DNA from: Marinobacterium mangrovicola
GTDB lineage: Bacteria > Pseudomonadota > Gammaproteobacteria > Pseudomonadales > Balneatricaceae
Direction of reading: 5' to 3'
DNA: 64,000 nucleotides
NCBI RefSeq assembly: GCF_004339595.1
Contig: NZ_SMFU01000010.1
Coordinates: forward strand, 62,001 to 126,000
Position numbers and translations under genes: made by a program. Each line of letters begins with the position of its first letter. Position 1 is the stretch's first letter. The notes below the pieces were generated by a model that searched no databases, was not told the DNA's origin, and worked only from the letters and a program-made list of their open reading frames with translations. Below are positions 63,699-64,000 of this stretch, in pieces.

Positions 63699-64000
63699 TC
63701 AGTTATCCAGCATCGCTTCCAGTTCACGCTCCAGCAGCGCTTCATCACCCAGGTTCAGCTCTACCAGACGGCGCAGGTGGCTGACACTTTCGATCTCCAT
63801 ATCGCCGGCCACGAAACCGTACTGCTCACCTTCGATATGTTTCACCGTGCCGGGCATGCGGATCAGAATGTCGTTGGCCAGGTAGATATGCAGTTCGGCG
63901 GTCTCGCCGGGCTCCAGCTTCAGCGGCTGAGCTGACTCGATCAGGGCACCTCGAAGCGAGATATCCACCAGCTGTACCTCCGCAGGTCCCTTGGGAGTAT
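63699..64000 (-). CDS. PilZ-domain c-di-GMP-binding protein (PA4608-like), 5-prime end cut off
   Basis: The frame is open to the right window edge, so the N-terminus with the R-x-x-x-R c-di-GMP motif is missing. The visible part begins with the PilZ D-I-S-L-R-G-A-L motif (D/N-x-S-x-x-G) and ends with S-H-L-R-R-L-V-E-L-N-L-G-D-E-x-L-L-E-R-E-L, which is nearly the same as in the Pseudomonas protein PA4608. A GTG at 63966 could be mistaken for a start, but it lies within the conserved domain. PilZ proteins bind cyclic di-GMP and control motility or surface traits. Confidence 0.92.
   Translation of the reverse strand, partial: TPKGPAEVQLVDISLRGALIESAQPLKLEPGETAELHIYLANDILIRMPGTVKHIEGEQYGFVAGDMEIESVSHLRRLVELNLGDEALLERELEAMLDN

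Overview
The window looks like a chromosomal stretch of a GC-rich gammaproteobacterium. The SPOR protein-gltB-gltD order, hemE, and a PilZ protein of the PA4608 type near radA all resemble Pseudomonas and Oceanospirillaceae-type genomes; the genus cannot be fixed from the sequence. No rRNA, tRNA, CRISPR array, integrase or full insertion sequence was seen. Most of the DNA is catabolic and transport gene content placed between short runs of housekeeping genes.

Layout. (1) 0-6.7 kb: end of a SPOR-domain (DamX-like) gene, glutamate synthase gltB and gltD, a strong terminator, and a 24-residue predicted lipoprotein. (2) 6.7-17.7 kb: a minus-strand operon with a class II aldolase, a peptide-type ABC importer (binding protein, two permeases, fused double ATPase), a 2-hydroxyacid dehydrogenase, an M20 amidohydrolase/carbamoylase and an acetylpolyamine-amidohydrolase/HDAC-fold enzyme; a small cupin gene follows and a LysR gene lies upstream. 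(3) 18-23.3 kb: a BisC/TorA-type molybdoenzyme, then a Zur-box-controlled zinc operon (His-rich outer-membrane barrel, ZnuA, ZnuB) that has no ATPase gene. (4) 23.5-33.4 kb: putP, an AraC regulator, a ketopantoate-reductase-like gene, hemE, a beta carbonic anhydrase, the yeiH/yeiE pair, metY-like and a MarR regulator.

(5) 33.5-40.3 kb (minus) and 40.9-48.4 kb (plus) diverge from a 640-bp AT-rich region. The plus arm is a full set of iac genes in the order iacH-A-B-I-C-D-E-F-G, the known pathway that degrades the plant hormone indole-3-acetic acid (IAA) to catechol. The minus arm is a branched-chain-amino-acid-type ABC importer with a fused permease-ATPase, then a PanE-like reductase and a second class II aldolase. 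(6) 48.6-56.9 kb adds an OprD-type porin, an FMN-dependent 2-hydroxyacid (mandelate-type) dehydrogenase, a second amidase, a FeaR-like AraC regulator, a phenylacetaldehyde-type aldehyde dehydrogenase and a GMC alcohol oxidase/dehydrogenase. I infer that these could feed aromatic alcohols, aldehydes, amides or hydroxyacids into IAA or similar arylacetates. Catechol-cleavage genes are not in the window.

(7) 57-64 kb: radA, then a four-gene operon (cupin dioxygenase, MFS transporter, zinc alcohol dehydrogenase, SDR) opposite a divergent AraC gene, and a PilZ gene cut by the window edge. Two pairs that are neighbours in Pseudomonas (gltD/hemE and radA/PilZ) are each separated here by catabolic cassettes, which suggests that these junctions accept cargo.
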